Shown: piece after piece, positions 1 through 8,155 of the stretch
How positions within the stretch are numbered: position 1 is the stretch's first letter
How the letters are laid out: each line of letters begins with the position of its first letter
Source: CAZXPY01 sp964643435
GTDB lineage: Bacteria; Patescibacteriota; Microgenomatia; Woykebacterales; RBG-16-39-9b
Assembly (NCBI GenBank): GCA_964643435.1
Contig: CAZXPY010000001.1
Coordinates: forward strand, 1-64,000
Direction: 5' to 3'
Length of the DNA stretch: 64,000 nucleotides
Position numbers and translations under genes: made by a program
The notes under the pieces: model-generated
The model's database searches: none
Told to the model about the DNA's origin: nothing
Seen by the model: only the letters and a program-made list of their open reading frames with translations

Positions 1-1
1 A

Positions 2-460
2 ATTTATCTAGCTTCTGATCATGCCGGCTTTGAACTTAAAAAAGAGTTGATCGATCACTTAAATTCAAAAGGATTTCAAACGCAGGATTTGGGTCCTAGT
101 CATTATGACGAAACCGATGACTATCCTGATTTTATTTATCCCCTCGCAACGCAAGTCGCACGGGGTAAACCGGGTGATGTTGGTATTGTAATTGGTGGTA
201 GTGGGCAGGGAGAAGCGATGGTTGCCAATAAAGTGAAGGGAATAAGAGCGATTGTTTATTATGGTGGTCCGCCAGCCGGCGGATTAGATATAATCCGACT
301 TTCGAAAGAACACAATAACGCGAATGTTTTGGCACTTGGGGCAAGATTTTTAAAAACGCAAGAAGCTAAAGAAGCCGTGGATCTTTGGCTTTCAACAAAA
401 TTCACGGGAGAAGAAAGACACGCTAGAAGAGTAGAAAAGATTAAAAAACTAGAGGGTTAA
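2..460 (+). CDS. rpiB: Ribose-5-phosphate isomerase B, 5'-truncated by window edge
   Basis: RpiB/LacAB sugar-phosphate isomerase interconverting ribose-5-P and ribulose-5-P in the non-oxidative pentose phosphate pathway. The open frame runs in from the left edge: codons from base 2 read IYLASDHAGFELKKEL, including the family's N-terminal SDHAG substrate motif, so the true start is just outside the window and the TTG at 47 is internal. The active-site loop reads GGSGQGEAMVANKVKGIR. E. coli-type enzymes have Cys at the first Gly of this loop; the Gly/Glu form resembles the mycobacterial type, where a Glu acts as the base (family knowledge). The stop abuts the rpe ATG with no gap, so the two are co-transcribed. 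Confidence 0.93.
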   Translation: MYLASDHAGFELKKELIDHLNSKGFQTQDLGPSHYDETDDYPDFIYPLATQVARGKPGDVGIVIGGSGQGEAMVANKVKGIRAIVYYGGPPAGGLDIIRLSKEHNNANVLALGARFLKTQEAKEAVDLWLSTKFTGEERHARRVEKIKKLEG

Positions 461-1084
461 ATGGTTGAGATAATTCCGGCGATTAATTCTGAAACACAAG
501 AGGATTACGAGCGAAAACTTAAATTGGTTGAGCCTTATACAAATTGGATTCAAGTTGACATTGAAGATGGGATTTTTGCCCCAAGAAAAACTATTAGTTC
601 GGATGTTGTTGGTTTTTACGAAACACCGCTAAAAATCGAAGTCCAACTTTTGGTAGCCGATGTGGAATCTTGGGTCGAAGATTTTTTAGCAATCGGGGTG
701 GATAGAGTTGTTTTTCCAATTGAAACTGCTAAAAATGCGGCTAATGTAATTAATAAGATTAAAAAAAGTGGCACGCAAGCTAGTGTTTCTTTGAATCCTG
801 ATACTCCTCTCAATAAAGCCGAGTCAATACTACATTTACTAGATACAGTGTTGATTATGACCGTGTACCCAGGACCCTCTGGCCAAGATTTTGTGGATAC
901 TGGTTTAGCCAATATAAAAAAAATTCGAAATTTGTACCCAAAACTAGCGATAGAAGTGGATGGACACATAACTCCAAAAACTGCTAAAATTGTAGTGGAA
1001 GCTGGTGCTGATATTTTAATTTCCGGTAGTTTTATATTTAACAGTAATGATGTACAAGGGGCAATTAGAAATTTGAGGGGGTGA
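461..1084 (+). CDS. rpe: Ribulose-phosphate 3-epimerase-like protein
   Basis: A (beta/alpha)8 barrel of 207 residues matching the ribulose-5-phosphate 3-epimerase family. VDIEDGIFAP near residue 32 corresponds to the usual H-x-D-x-M-D-G-x-F-V-P metal/substrate segment. MTVYPGPSGQDF near 130 matches the MSVnPGfgGQ-type phosphate loop. EVDGHI near 165 matches the second catalytic Asp strand, and ISGSFIF near the end matches the phosphate-binding GSaIF. The first metal-binding His and several Met positions differ, so it is a divergent member; another epimerase or aldolase-like activity is possible. It sits directly after rpiB and before the transketolase halves, which supports the pentose phosphate assignment. 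Confidence 0.85.
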   Translation: MVEIIPAINSETQEDYERKLKLVEPYTNWIQVDIEDGIFAPRKTISSDVVGFYETPLKIEVQLLVADVESWVEDFLAIGVDRVVFPIETAKNAANVINKIKKSGTQASVSLNPDTPLNKAESILHLLDTVLIMTVYPGPSGQDFVDTGLANIKKIRNLYPKLAIEVDGHITPKTAKIVVEAGADILISGSFIFNSNDVQGAIRNLRG

Positions 1085-1091
1085 TTCTTTA

Positions 1092-1526
1092 ATGAGTAAA
1101 AATTGGTTAATTATTGGGGCCGTTATTGTGGTGATTATCGGCGGGTACTGGCTGTTGCGCGGAAGCTATTCAGGGCAAACTCCACCACCGACTCCAATTC
1201 CGATCGAGGAAACCAATCCGCCCTCGGTAGCGGAAACAAGCCAAGTTCCTAACGAATCTAACGTGACAATCGGTACTGATGGAAAATTTAATCCTTCGGT
1301 TACCACTGTAAAAGAAGGCGATAAAGTTACTTGGACGAACAACGATACAAAAGAGCACCGAGTTGCTTCTGGACCACACCCGATCCATACCGCGCTACCT
1401 GGTTTTGATTCAATTACAAATTTTGGAGCAGGTGAAACTTATTCTTTTACGTTTGCTAAAAAAGGAACTTGGGGTTACCATGATCACTTAAACCCGGGAA
1501 CGGGTGGTACTGTAATTGTTGAGTAG
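1092..1526 (+). CDS. Membrane-anchored cupredoxin-like protein
   Basis: 144 residues: an N-terminal membrane anchor (about residues 4-23), a Pro/Glu/Thr-rich linker (30-55), then a plastocyanin-like beta-sandwich (about 57-144) with the typical phrases VKEGDKVTWTNND and GGTVIVE. Candidate copper ligands are the His of EHRV and the two His of YHDHLNPG. The canonical type-1 Cys (YxC) is replaced by Asp in YHDH and no ligand Met is obvious, so a blue-copper site is unlikely; a type-2-like Cu or other metal site, or a purely structural domain, is possible. It lies seven bases after rpe and nine before the Rieske gene. It is exposed outside the membrane and may be electron-carrying or copper-buffering; function is inferred. 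Confidence 0.85.
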   Translation: MSKNWLIIGAVIVVIIGGYWLLRGSYSGQTPPPTPIPIEETNPPSVAETSQVPNESNVTIGTDGKFNPSVTTVKEGDKVTWTNNDTKEHRVASGPHPIHTALPGFDSITNFGAGETYSFTFAKKGTWGYHDHLNPGTGGTVIVE

Positions 1527-1534
1527 GAAATCTT

Positions 1535-1834
1535 ATGGAGAAAAAATTCATTGCTAATGTTGAGGATGTTGACGAGGGGAAACAAAAAAACTTTATTTAC
1601 CAGAATAAACCAGCACTGCTGATAAATTATAAAGGTAAGCTTCATGCCTACGTAAATATTTGTACTCACGAGGAGTGTGAGACCGAACTTGCTCTCGATA
1701 CAATTTACTGTCCTTGCCACGGTTCAACTTTTAATCCAGAGACTGGAGAGGCGACTGGACCGCCAGCCTTGCCGGGTTCAAAGCTAGCTAATATAAAAAT
1801 TGAAGTCGTTGATAGAAAAATTTATGCATTATGA
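1535..1834 (+). CDS. Rieske [2Fe-2S] ferredoxin-like protein
   Basis: A 99-residue soluble Rieske domain. The two cluster-binding motifs are Cys43-Thr-His45 and Cys59-Pro-Cys-His62, the C-x-H...C-x-x-H pattern, followed by GSTFNPETGEATGPP, the usual proline loop of Rieske ferredoxins. There is no signal peptide or membrane segment, so it is probably a cytosolic electron carrier; the partner enzyme is not evident. The stop overlaps the transketolase ATG (ATGA at 1831), so translation is probably coupled. Confidence 0.92.
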   Translation: MEKKFIANVEDVDEGKQKNFIYQNKPALLINYKGKLHAYVNICTHEECETELALDTIYCPCHGSTFNPETGEATGPPALPGSKLANIKIEVVDRKIYAL

Positions 1835-2694
1835 AAGAACACGCTGCCCACACCGATATTGAATTTTTAGAAAAAAAAGCTAACGAGATACGATCCGACA
1901 TAATAAAAATTTTAGTAGAAGCTGGTAGTGGACATTCGGCTGGGCCTTTGGGTATGGCCGATGTTTTTACTGCTCTTTATTTTGCAATATTGAATATTAA
2001 TCCTAAAAGACCGCTTTGGGAAGAAAGAGACCGGGTAATTCTTTCTAACGGCCACATCTGCCCGGTTTGGTACCCGACTTTGGCACACCGGGGCTTTTTC
2101 CCTCACGAAGAACTGTTTACTTTAAGAAAACTCAACTCCAGACTGCAAGGACACCCCCATGCGTTTTCCTTACCGGGAGTGGAAAATACCGGCGGGCCTT
2201 TGGGGCAAGGATTGTCCCAAGCCGTTGGTAAAGCGCTGGCGGCAAGGATGGATAAGAAAAAGTGGTGGACCTATTGCTTATTGAGTGATGGTGAGCACGA
2301 TGAAGGTCAAACTTGGGAAGCGATTATGTTTGCTGGGAAGGAAAAACTGGGAAATCTCACCGCAATTGTGGATCGCAACAATATCCAAATTGACGGGTTT
2401 ACTGAAGACGTGATGCCGCTTGAGCCCTTAAAAGAAAAGTACGAAAGCTTTGGCTGGCACGTCCAAGAAATTGATGGTCATAATATGGAGGCAATAATCA
2501 ATTCTTGCAACGAGGCAAAAGCAATTTTTAATAAACCAAGCGTGATCATTGCCCATACTATTCCTGGTAAGGGAGTAGATTTTATGGAACGAGATTGGGC
2601 GTGGCACGGCAAACCCCCCAAGCCGGACGAGGCTAAAATCGCGCTCAAGGAACTACGAACGTTACGAGGTAAAATTACTAGTGAACATGAATAA
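1831..2694 (+). CDS. Transketolase, N-terminal (thiamine-diphosphate PP) subunit
   Basis: 287 residues corresponding to the TPP-binding half of transketolase in the split two-gene form common in archaea and many anaerobes. Visible signatures: SGHSAGPLGMADVFTALYF (start of TPP domain), SNGHICPVWYP, TGGPLGQGLSQAVG, and the TPP/Mg motif SDGEHDEGQTWEA...DRNNIQIDG. With the C-terminal subunit it transfers two-carbon ketol units between pentose and hexose phosphates. The start overlaps the Rieske stop by four bases and the end overlaps the next subunit. Confidence 0.95.
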   Translation: MKEHAAHTDIEFLEKKANEIRSDIIKILVEAGSGHSAGPLGMADVFTALYFAILNINPKRPLWEERDRVILSNGHICPVWYPTLAHRGFFPHEELFTLRKLNSRLQGHPHAFSLPGVENTGGPLGQGLSQAVGKALAARMDKKKWWTYCLLSDGEHDEGQTWEAIMFAGKEKLGNLTAIVDRNNIQIDGFTEDVMPLEPLKEKYESFGWHVQEIDGHNMEAIINSCNEAKAIFNKPSVIIAHTIPGKGVDFMERDWAWHGKPPKPDEAKIALKELRTLRGKITSEHE

Positions 2695-3658
2695 TCTAAA
2701 CCCAAAACTTTTTGAAGAAGACGTGGAACAAGTACCAACTAGAAATGGTTATGGAGAAGGGTTGGTGGAACTTGGGGAAAAAAATCCTAACGTGGTGGTT
2801 CTGACCGGTGATTTGGCGGAATCTACAAGAGTCTTAGATTTTAGTCAAAAATACCCAGAAAGGTTTATTGAATGTGGAGTTGCCGAACAAAATATGATGG
2901 GGATTGCCGCTGGGTTAGCGATGGAAGGAAAAATTCCTTTCGTCTCCTCTTACGCGGTTTTTGTTCCCGGAAGATGTTGGGATCAATTTCGAGTTAGTGT
3001 TTGCTACACTGGCGCAAACGTTAAAGTAGCTGGAGCGCACGCTGGAATATCGGTTGGTCCAGACGGTGCCACTCACCAAGCCTTGGAAGATGTCGCTAGT
3101 GTCCGCGCCATACCAAATTTGGTGGTGGTTGTTCCCTGCGATTCAATCGAAACAAAAAAAGCCACGCTTGCCGCCGCCGAAAATAAGGGGCCATTTTATT
3201 TCCGCTTTGCCCGTGAGAAAACCCCTGTCATTACAACTCAAGAAACATCTTTTAAAGTCGGTCGCGCGGAAATTTTTCGAGAGGGTTCAGACGTGACAAT
3301 TGTTGCCTGCGGACCCTTAGTTTACCAATCATTGGTGGCGGCTAACGAGTTAGAAAAGGAGGGCATTAGCGCCCAAGTAATAAATAACCATACTATTAAA
3401 CCGATTGATAAATTAACACTTGCCAGTTCTGCCAAAGAAACCGGTGCAGTGGTAACTGTTGAAGAGCACCAAATCACCGGCGGCCTCGGTAGCGCCGTCG
3501 CCGAAACTCTTGCCGAAAGCTATCCTGTGCCGATGGAACGCGTCGGAATGCCCGATACCTTTGGAGAATCCGGAGCACCGAATGAGCTTTTGGAAAAGTA
3601 TGGAATGTCCGTAAAAAAAATCAAAGAAGCGGTAAAAAGCGTTCTAAAAAGGAAATAA
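2687..3658 (+). CDS. Transketolase, C-terminal subunit
   Basis: About 323 residues carrying the pyrimidine-binding and C-terminal domains of transketolase. GDLAEST, ECGVAEQNMMGIAAGLA (the Glu contacts thiamine N1') and GAHAGISVGPDGATHQALED are typical, and EEHQITGGLGSAVAE marks the C-terminal domain. I chose the ATG at 2687, overlapping the preceding stop by eight bases, over the GTG at 2681; the sequences downstream are identical. It works as a heteromer with the preceding gene. Confidence 0.95.
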   Translation: MNNLNPKLFEEDVEQVPTRNGYGEGLVELGEKNPNVVVLTGDLAESTRVLDFSQKYPERFIECGVAEQNMMGIAAGLAMEGKIPFVSSYAVFVPGRCWDQFRVSVCYTGANVKVAGAHAGISVGPDGATHQALEDVASVRAIPNLVVVVPCDSIETKKATLAAAENKGPFYFRFAREKTPVITTQETSFKVGRAEIFREGSDVTIVACGPLVYQSLVAANELEKEGISAQVINNHTIKPIDKLTLASSAKETGAVVTVEEHQITGGLGSAVAETLAESYPVPMERVGMPDTFGESGAPNELLEKYGMSVKKIKEAVKSVLKRK

Positions 3659-3659
3659 A

Positions 3660-3905
3660 ATGAAAAAAAGCGTTTATCTTTTTAATGGCACTAGTTTTAC
3701 TTACGGTATTACATTGGTTTTGATTGTAGGATTTTTGTTTATTTTACCCGCAGTGTTGGGGGTTGGATTGCTTTTGGTTTTTTTTAACATCTTCCGTCTA
3801 AAGCCATCCAGGGGCACCAGATTATTTTTGATAACACTAACTATTTTATTTAGTTATTTAATTGTTTATGTCTTTTTGTTTGGTCCCCTAAAAGGGCTAT
3901 TTTAA
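3660..3905 (+). CDS. Small membrane protein, function unknown
   Basis: 81 residues with two or three hydrophobic segments (about 14-42 and 53-75) separated by the basic loop RLKPSRGTR. No family recognised. The ATG follows the transketolase stop by one base, so it is the last gene of the transketolase unit before the vapBC promoter. The open frame, spacing and hydrophobic pattern support it as a real gene; no function can be assigned. Confidence 0.6.
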   Translation: MKKSVYLFNGTSFTYGITLVLIVGFLFILPAVLGVGLLLVFFNIFRLKPSRGTRLFLITLTILFSYLIVYVFLFGPLKGLF

Positions 3906-3914
3906 CAAATTGAC

Positions 3915-3982
3915 ATCCAGCTAAGCTGGATATAAGTCAAGCTAAGCTTTACATAAATATGATTTTATGCTAATATGATTTT
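3915..3982 (+). promoter_or_regulatory. vapBC promoter with two palindromic operators, leaderless start
   Basis: Two inverted repeats share the core AGCT-A-AGCT: ATCCAGCTAAGCTGGAT (3915-3931) and AAGCTAAGCTT (3939-3949). Their centres are 21 bp apart, about two helical turns. The second overlaps the -35 TTTACA (3948-3953), followed by a 17-bp spacer and -10 TAATAT (3971-3976). The antitoxin ATG at 3983 is six bases after the -10, so the mRNA is probably leaderless. The layout fits autorepression by the VapBC complex (inference from the family). Confidence 0.7.
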
Positions 3983-4207
3983 ATGGCAGAGAAAAGAACG
4001 ACGATTACAATTGAAGAGAATTTACTGAAGGAGGCCAAAATGGTAGCTTTGGAGAATAATAAGACTCTAAAAGAGGTAATTGAAGAAGCTCTTAAGCAAC
4101 GGTTGGGAAAAGGAAAACCTAAAGGAAGAAAAGTTAAATTCAAAGCCTATCATTTAGGTAAGATTAAGGGTACCTTAAGCCGAGAAGAGATATATGATTG
4201 GCTCTAA
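3983..4207 (+). CDS. vapB: VapB-type antitoxin with ribbon-helix-helix N-terminus
   Basis: 74 residues. KRTTITIEENLLKEAKMVA followed by NKTLKEVIEEALKQRL fits a ribbon-helix-helix DNA-binding fold (beta strand plus two helices). The C-terminal tail rich in Lys and ending in SREEIYDWL would wrap the toxin. It overlaps the downstream PIN toxin by 14 bases, the usual antitoxin-first order. It likely represses its own promoter through the two palindromes upstream. Confidence 0.85.
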   Translation: MAEKRTTITIEENLLKEAKMVALENNKTLKEVIEEALKQRLGKGKPKGRKVKFKAYHLGKIKGTLSREEIYDWL

Positions 4208-4646
4208 TGAGTCAATACTCTTTGATTCAAATATCTTGATATTTGCTCATAATATTGATTCACTCTTTTATCGTAGAGCTAATAAATTACAAGAAGAAGT
4301 CAACAATGGAGTTCTAAAAGGTGTACTAACAGTACAAAACTTATTAGAGTTTTACTCAGTGATAACCAACCCAAATATAATTAAACATCCACTGTCTCCA
4401 GAGCACACTATTCGTGAGATAAGAAAATTTACCGCTTCTCCATTTGAGATAATTTTCCCCCGTGGTAATGAATTAAATATAGTTGACCTTTTAATAAAGG
4501 ATAATAATTTAATAGGAAGGAAAATATTCGACGTCTACTTAGTTGCTACAATGCTTTCAAATGGAGTCAAGATTATCTATACGCAGAACGAAAAAGATTT
4601 TAAAATATTTAAAGAAATAAAAGTTATAAACCCATTTAAGGCATGA
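4194..4646 (+). CDS. vapC: PIN-domain toxin, VapC family ribonuclease
   Basis: 150 residues with the PIN-domain acidic sites: LFDSNILIF (Asp11) at the N-terminus, LLEFYSVITNP (Glu) centrally, and GRKIFDVYLVATML (Asp) followed by IIYTQNEKDF near the C-terminus. VapC toxins are Mg2+-dependent RNases that cut tRNA or rRNA; the target here is unknown. The gene ends by ATGA overlap with the aldolase gene, so the toxin-antitoxin pair is welded into the sugar operon. Confidence 0.9.
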   Translation: MIGSNESILFDSNILIFAHNIDSLFYRRANKLQEEVNNGVLKGVLTVQNLLEFYSVITNPNIIKHPLSPEHTIREIRKFTASPFEIIFPRGNELNIVDLLIKDNNLIGRKIFDVYLVATMLSNGVKIIYTQNEKDFKIFKEIKVINPFKA

Positions 4647-5512
4647 CCGCAAAAGATTGGTTAAATAAAGCCCAGATGGAAGGATTTGCAATTCCCGCCT
4701 TTAACGTGGGTAATTTGGAAACTCTTAAGGCAGTAGCGGTAAAAGCCGGAGAAAAACGCTCGCCAATAATTATCGAATCTTCTCCTGGAGAGACAAAACA
4801 CATGGGAGCAGAAAACATCGTGGGTATTGCCAAAAACTTCTCCGAAGAATTTAATATCCCAATTTTGATAAATTTAGATCACGCCACAAGTTACGAGGAA
4901 TGTCAAATTGGAATCGAAGCTGGTTACGAAATGATTCATTTTGATGGATCGGCTCTCCTGATCGAAGAAAATATTAAAATTACTAACAAATTAGTGGAAG
5001 AAGCTCACGCCAAAGATTTATTAGTCGAGGCAGAAATTGACCATATTGCTGGTTCAAGCGAAGTCCACAAGGAAGATATCAGTATCTATGAAATCAAAAA
5101 AGGCTTTACAAATCCGCAAGTCGCTTCTACTTTTGTAGCCGATACTGGGGTTGATATTTTTGCGAGTTTTTTTGGGAATGTTCACGGCGTTTTTCCAAAC
5201 CAACCACCGCTAGATTTTGAGCTTCTAGAGAAAATTAGAGACGAAATACCTTGTTTTTTATCTCTTCACGGCGGTAGTGGTATTAGCGACGAACAAATAA
5301 AGGAAGCAATTAAAATTGGCAGAATTGTTAAAATAAATATCAATACCGAACTTCGGGCTGCTTTTCGGGACAGCCTAGAGCGAGTCTTAGCGGAAAATAA
5401 AGAAGAATACGCTCTTTACAAAATTATACCAGAAGTTTTAGAGGCGGTTCAGAGGGTGGTAGAACATAAAATAGACGTTTTTGGTTCAAGTGGTAAAGCC
5501 GATAGCATCTAA
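4643..5512 (+). CDS. fba: Class II fructose-bisphosphate aldolase
   Basis: 289 residues of the zinc-dependent class II aldolase family (Fba/GatY/KbaY). AIPAFNVGNLET near the N-terminus, NLDHATS (about 80, catalytic Asp and Zn-ligand His), FDGSAL (about 100), GNVHGVFPNQPPLDF (Zn His) and LHGGSGISDEQIKEAI (Zn His plus phosphate loop) are all present. It cleaves fructose-1,6-bisphosphate, or possibly tagatose-bisphosphate, into triose phosphates. The start overlaps the vapC stop and the next kinase starts two bases after its stop. Confidence 0.95.
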   Translation: MTAKDWLNKAQMEGFAIPAFNVGNLETLKAVAVKAGEKRSPIIIESSPGETKHMGAENIVGIAKNFSEEFNIPILINLDHATSYEECQIGIEAGYEMIHFDGSALLIEENIKITNKLVEEAHAKDLLVEAEIDHIAGSSEVHKEDISIYEIKKGFTNPQVASTFVADTGVDIFASFFGNVHGVFPNQPPLDFELLEKIRDEIPCFLSLHGGSGISDEQIKEAIKIGRIVKININTELRAAFRDSLERVLAENKEEYALYKIIPEVLEAVQRVVEHKIDVFGSSGKADSI

Positions 5513-5513
5513 A

Positions 5514-6485
5514 ATGTACGATCTAATTTCAATTGGCGATTCAACATTAGATATATTTTTAGAACTTAGCGAGGCGCAAGTACTTTGCGAATTAGATAAA
5601 GAAAACTGCATTATTTGTTTTCACTACGCGGACAAGATTCCAGTTAATAGGGTTACTTATGTTTACGCAGTTGGCAACGCGGCTAATAACGCCATTGGTT
5701 CGGCCCGTTTAGGGTTAAACTCGGCTATCTATACAAATATTGGTGACGATACTAGTGGCAAGGAGATGCTTAAAGTTTTTGAAAGTGAAAAGGTAGATTT
5801 GAAATACGTAATAACCGATAAAGAGAGGGGTTCTAATTTATCAACTGTTTTAGATTACAAAGGAGAGAGAACAATTTTGGTTTACCATGAGCCCAGAAAT
5901 TATCAACTGCCAGCCGATTTCGGGCCGACAAAATGGATATACTACACTAGCGTTGCCAAAAATCATGAGCAACTTCACCAACCCATGATTAATTTTGTTT
6001 CGGAAAACGATTGCCGTCTCGCTTTTAATCCCGGATCCTACCAACTTAGAGAAGGTGTTGAGATTTTAAAACCTTTAATGAAACTAACTAAAGTTTTTAT
6101 TGTCAATAAAGATGAGGCTAAAGGTTTAGTTGGGGAATCAGTCGATGTAAAGTTCCTGCTCGAAGGTTTAAAAAAATATTGTTCAGGATTAGTGGTAATT
6201 ACTGATGGAGAAAAGGGCTCTTTTGTTCATAATGGAAACGAATTTTACGTCTGCCCAATTTTTCCGGCCCATAAAATTGAGATGACTGGAGCCGGCGATG
6301 CTTACGCCTCGGCTTTTCTGGCGGCTCTGTTTTACGGTAAAACCGCCCAAGAAGCCATGCTTTGGGGAGCGATAAACGCGGCTTCTGTTATTGAAAAAGT
6401 AGGCGCCCGAGAAGGGCTTTTGACAAAAGAAGAAATCGAGTTAAAAATAGCCCAAAACCCAAATTTTGTCGCCAAGGAATTTTAA
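5514..6485 (+). CDS. PfkB-family carbohydrate kinase
   Basis: A ribokinase-fold sugar kinase of 323 residues. YDLISIGDSTLDIF opens the fold, AVGNAANNAIGSARLGLNS is the substrate-side signature, and EMTGAGDAYASAFLAAL carries the catalytic GAGD. I chose the ATG at 5514, right after the aldolase stop, over an in-frame GTG at 5481 that would overlap the aldolase by 32 bases. Its place after aldolase makes a phosphofructokinase-like role attractive, but PfkB members also phosphorylate ribose, adenosine and other sugars, so specificity is open. Confidence 0.9.
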   Translation: MYDLISIGDSTLDIFLELSEAQVLCELDKENCIICFHYADKIPVNRVTYVYAVGNAANNAIGSARLGLNSAIYTNIGDDTSGKEMLKVFESEKVDLKYVITDKERGSNLSTVLDYKGERTILVYHEPRNYQLPADFGPTKWIYYTSVAKNHEQLHQPMINFVSENDCRLAFNPGSYQLREGVEILKPLMKLTKVFIVNKDEAKGLVGESVDVKFLLEGLKKYCSGLVVITDGEKGSFVHNGNEFYVCPIFPAHKIEMTGAGDAYASAFLAALFYGKTAQEAMLWGAINAASVIEKVGAREGLLTKEEIELKIAQNPNFVAKEF

Positions 6486-6496
6486 AGGAGGAACCG

Positions 6497-7459
6497 ATGA
6501 AAGTTTATGTAACCAGACCAATAATTGAAACTGGAATAGAGCTTTTAAAATCTAAAAATATTGAAGTTGAAATAAATCCAGAAAATAGATTGCTGTCCAA
6601 AGAAGAATTAAAAGCCAAATTTTCCGCCGGCTACGATGGGATATTGGTTTTACTAACCGATAAAATCGATGCTGAAATTATAAATAACTCCTCTCCTAAT
6701 TTCAAAATTATTGCCAATTACGCGGTTGGTTTTGACAATATTGACGTTGCCGCGGCAACGGAGCGTAAAATTTTTGTGACCAATACCCCCGGGGTTTTAA
6801 CCGAAGCAGTCGCTGAACACGCCTTTACTCTGCTAGTAGCAGTAGCTAAACAAATTGTTCAGGCAGATAAATTTATCCGAGAGGGTCAATACCGGCGGTG
6901 GGAACCAAAGGGTTTTTTAGGGCCGCAAATTAGCGGTAAAATAATTGGTATTGTCGGGTTAGGGCGAATAGGAACAATGGTAGCAGGAATTGCAAAAAAT
7001 GGTTTTAAGATGGATGTTATTTACTTTGATGTAAAAAGAAATGAGCAGTTTGAAAGGGAGTTTAACGCGGGCTTTAAAGAATTGGATCAGCTACTGTCCC
7101 AAGCAGATTTCGTCAGTATTCACGTCCCGCTTTTGCCAGAAACTAAACATCTAATTAATGCCCAAAGATTAAAATTGATGAAACCCTCGGCAATTTTAAT
7201 AAATACTTCCCGCGGACCAGTAATAGATGAGGTCGCTTTGGTAGAAGCCTTAAAACAAAAAACTATTTTAGGAGCGGGGTTAGATGTTTTTGAAAACGAG
7301 CCAAAACTCACCACCGGTTTAATAGAATTACCAAATGTTGTTCTTACACCGCATACAGCCAGCGCTACTAACGAAGCAAGAGCCGCTATGAGTCGATTGG
7401 CGGCTGAAAATATTATTGCTGCTCTTTCTGGCCAAACCCCACCCAATCTAGTTAGATAG
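6497..7459 (+). CDS. D-isomer-specific 2-hydroxyacid dehydrogenase
   Basis: 320 residues, Rossmann NAD(P)-dependent dehydrogenase of the glyoxylate/hydroxypyruvate/phosphoglycerate family. NYAVGFDNID, the dinucleotide fold GIVGLGRIGTMVAG, and the catalytic Arg (INTSRGPVID), Glu (FENEP) and His (LTPHTAS) are all visible. It lacks the C-terminal ACT domain of many SerA proteins. A good Shine-Dalgarno (AGGAGG at 6485-6490) precedes the ATG. Last gene of the sugar operon; probably reduces glyoxylate or hydroxypyruvate, exact substrate unknown. Confidence 0.92.
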   Translation: MKVYVTRPIIETGIELLKSKNIEVEINPENRLLSKEELKAKFSAGYDGILVLLTDKIDAEIINNSSPNFKIIANYAVGFDNIDVAAATERKIFVTNTPGVLTEAVAEHAFTLLVAVAKQIVQADKFIREGQYRRWEPKGFLGPQISGKIIGIVGLGRIGTMVAGIAKNGFKMDVIYFDVKRNEQFEREFNAGFKELDQLLSQADFVSIHVPLLPETKHLINAQRLKLMKPSAILINTSRGPVIDEVALVEALKQKTILGAGLDVFENEPKLTTGLIELPNVVLTPHTASATNEARAAMSRLAAENIIAALSGQTPPNLVR

Positions 7460-7476
7460 TTAATAAAACAAACTAG

Positions 7477-7505
7477 TTGACTTATTTGTTTAATTAAGGT
7501 ATAGT
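7477..7505 (+). promoter_or_regulatory. Promoter of the RNA-binding protein gene
   Basis: TTGACT (7477-7482), 17-bp spacer, TATAGT (7500-7505). Transcription would begin near 7512, giving an approximately 80-base leader before the ATG at 7593, long for this genome. Leaders of cold-shock-type RNA-binding proteins are often regulatory; that is only a suggestion here. Confidence 0.7.
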
Positions 7506-7592
7506 AGTTTTACTTATATTTTCTTACTGCATCTTTTTTAAGTGTTTTCCCACTGAAAAGTTCGAGTAGAAATTAAGTAGAAAGGTAAAAAA

Positions 7593-7883
7593 ATGAACAA
7601 AAAGCTTTTTGTAGGTAGCCTTCCTTATGAGGTTACCACCTCTCAATTAGAAGAGATGTTTTCGGCTGTTGGTAAAGTCGAGAGCGTTAATATAATTACA
7701 GATCGTTTTTCTGGCAGCTCAAAAGGTTTCGCTTTTGTTGAAATGGAAACTGATGAAGATGCCAAAAAAGCAATTGAAGAGCTAAACGGTAAAGAACTAG
7801 GTGGAAGAAATATTGTTGTAGCCGTAGCAAAACCAAGAGAAGAGCGTCCAAAAAGAGATTTCGATCGGCCCCGAAGATTCTAA
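7593..7883 (+). CDS. RRM-domain RNA-binding protein
   Basis: A 96-residue single RNA-recognition-motif protein like the cyanobacterial Rbp proteins. RNP2 is KLFVGSLP (residues 4-11) and RNP1 is SKGFAFVEM (about 45-53), followed by an Arg/Lys-rich tail (PREERPKRDFDRPRRF). It probably binds single-stranded RNA as a chaperone. The start has a modest SD (GAAAGG). Confidence 0.95.
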   Translation: MNKKLFVGSLPYEVTTSQLEEMFSAVGKVESVNIITDRFSGSSKGFAFVEMETDEDAKKAIEELNGKELGGRNIVVAVAKPREERPKRDFDRPRRF

Positions 7884-7905
7884 TTGTTTAGTAGAAAGAA
7901 TTTAT

Positions 7906-8142
7906 ATGATGAAAGAAAGTTGGGCGACCAACTGTATTCGTTGTGGAAAATTAAGAATAAAAGATCGGGAGGAAAAAATAACTTTAAACCTAACAGTTAC
8001 GAAGAGAGTTATTTTTGTTTGCCCAGATAAAAACTGCCAAAAAATCGTTAATAAAGAGTACGCTGAAAAAGAAGCAAAGAAACTTGCTTTTCAAACCAAC
8101 CGCTCTCTAAATCAACGAAACAAAAAGAATATAAGACTTTAA
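7906..8142 (+). CDS. Small zinc-ribbon-like protein, function unknown
   Basis: 78 residues, very basic. Two Cys pairs, CIRC (around residues 10-13) and CPDKNC (around 45-50), are spaced like a zinc ribbon; the remainder is a Lys/Arg-rich helix and tail. It follows the RRM gene by 22 bases and is probably co-transcribed, suggesting an RNA-related role. A second ATG lies at 7909. No specific family recognised. Confidence 0.65.
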   Translation: MMKESWATNCIRCGKLRIKDREEKITLNLTVTKRVIFVCPDKNCQKIVNKEYAEKEAKKLAFQTNRSLNQRNKKNIRL

Positions 8143-8155
8143 ATAACCAGTTTTC

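Noticed and set aside
616..969. Long antisense open frames over rpe and many other genes
   Set aside because: They lie opposite strongly conserved coding sequence, have no SD or recognisable protein features, and reflect codon bias.
3915..4646. vapBC flanks as a mobile element boundary
   Set aside because: No transposase, target-site duplication or terminal inverted repeats; the palindromes are best explained as operators.
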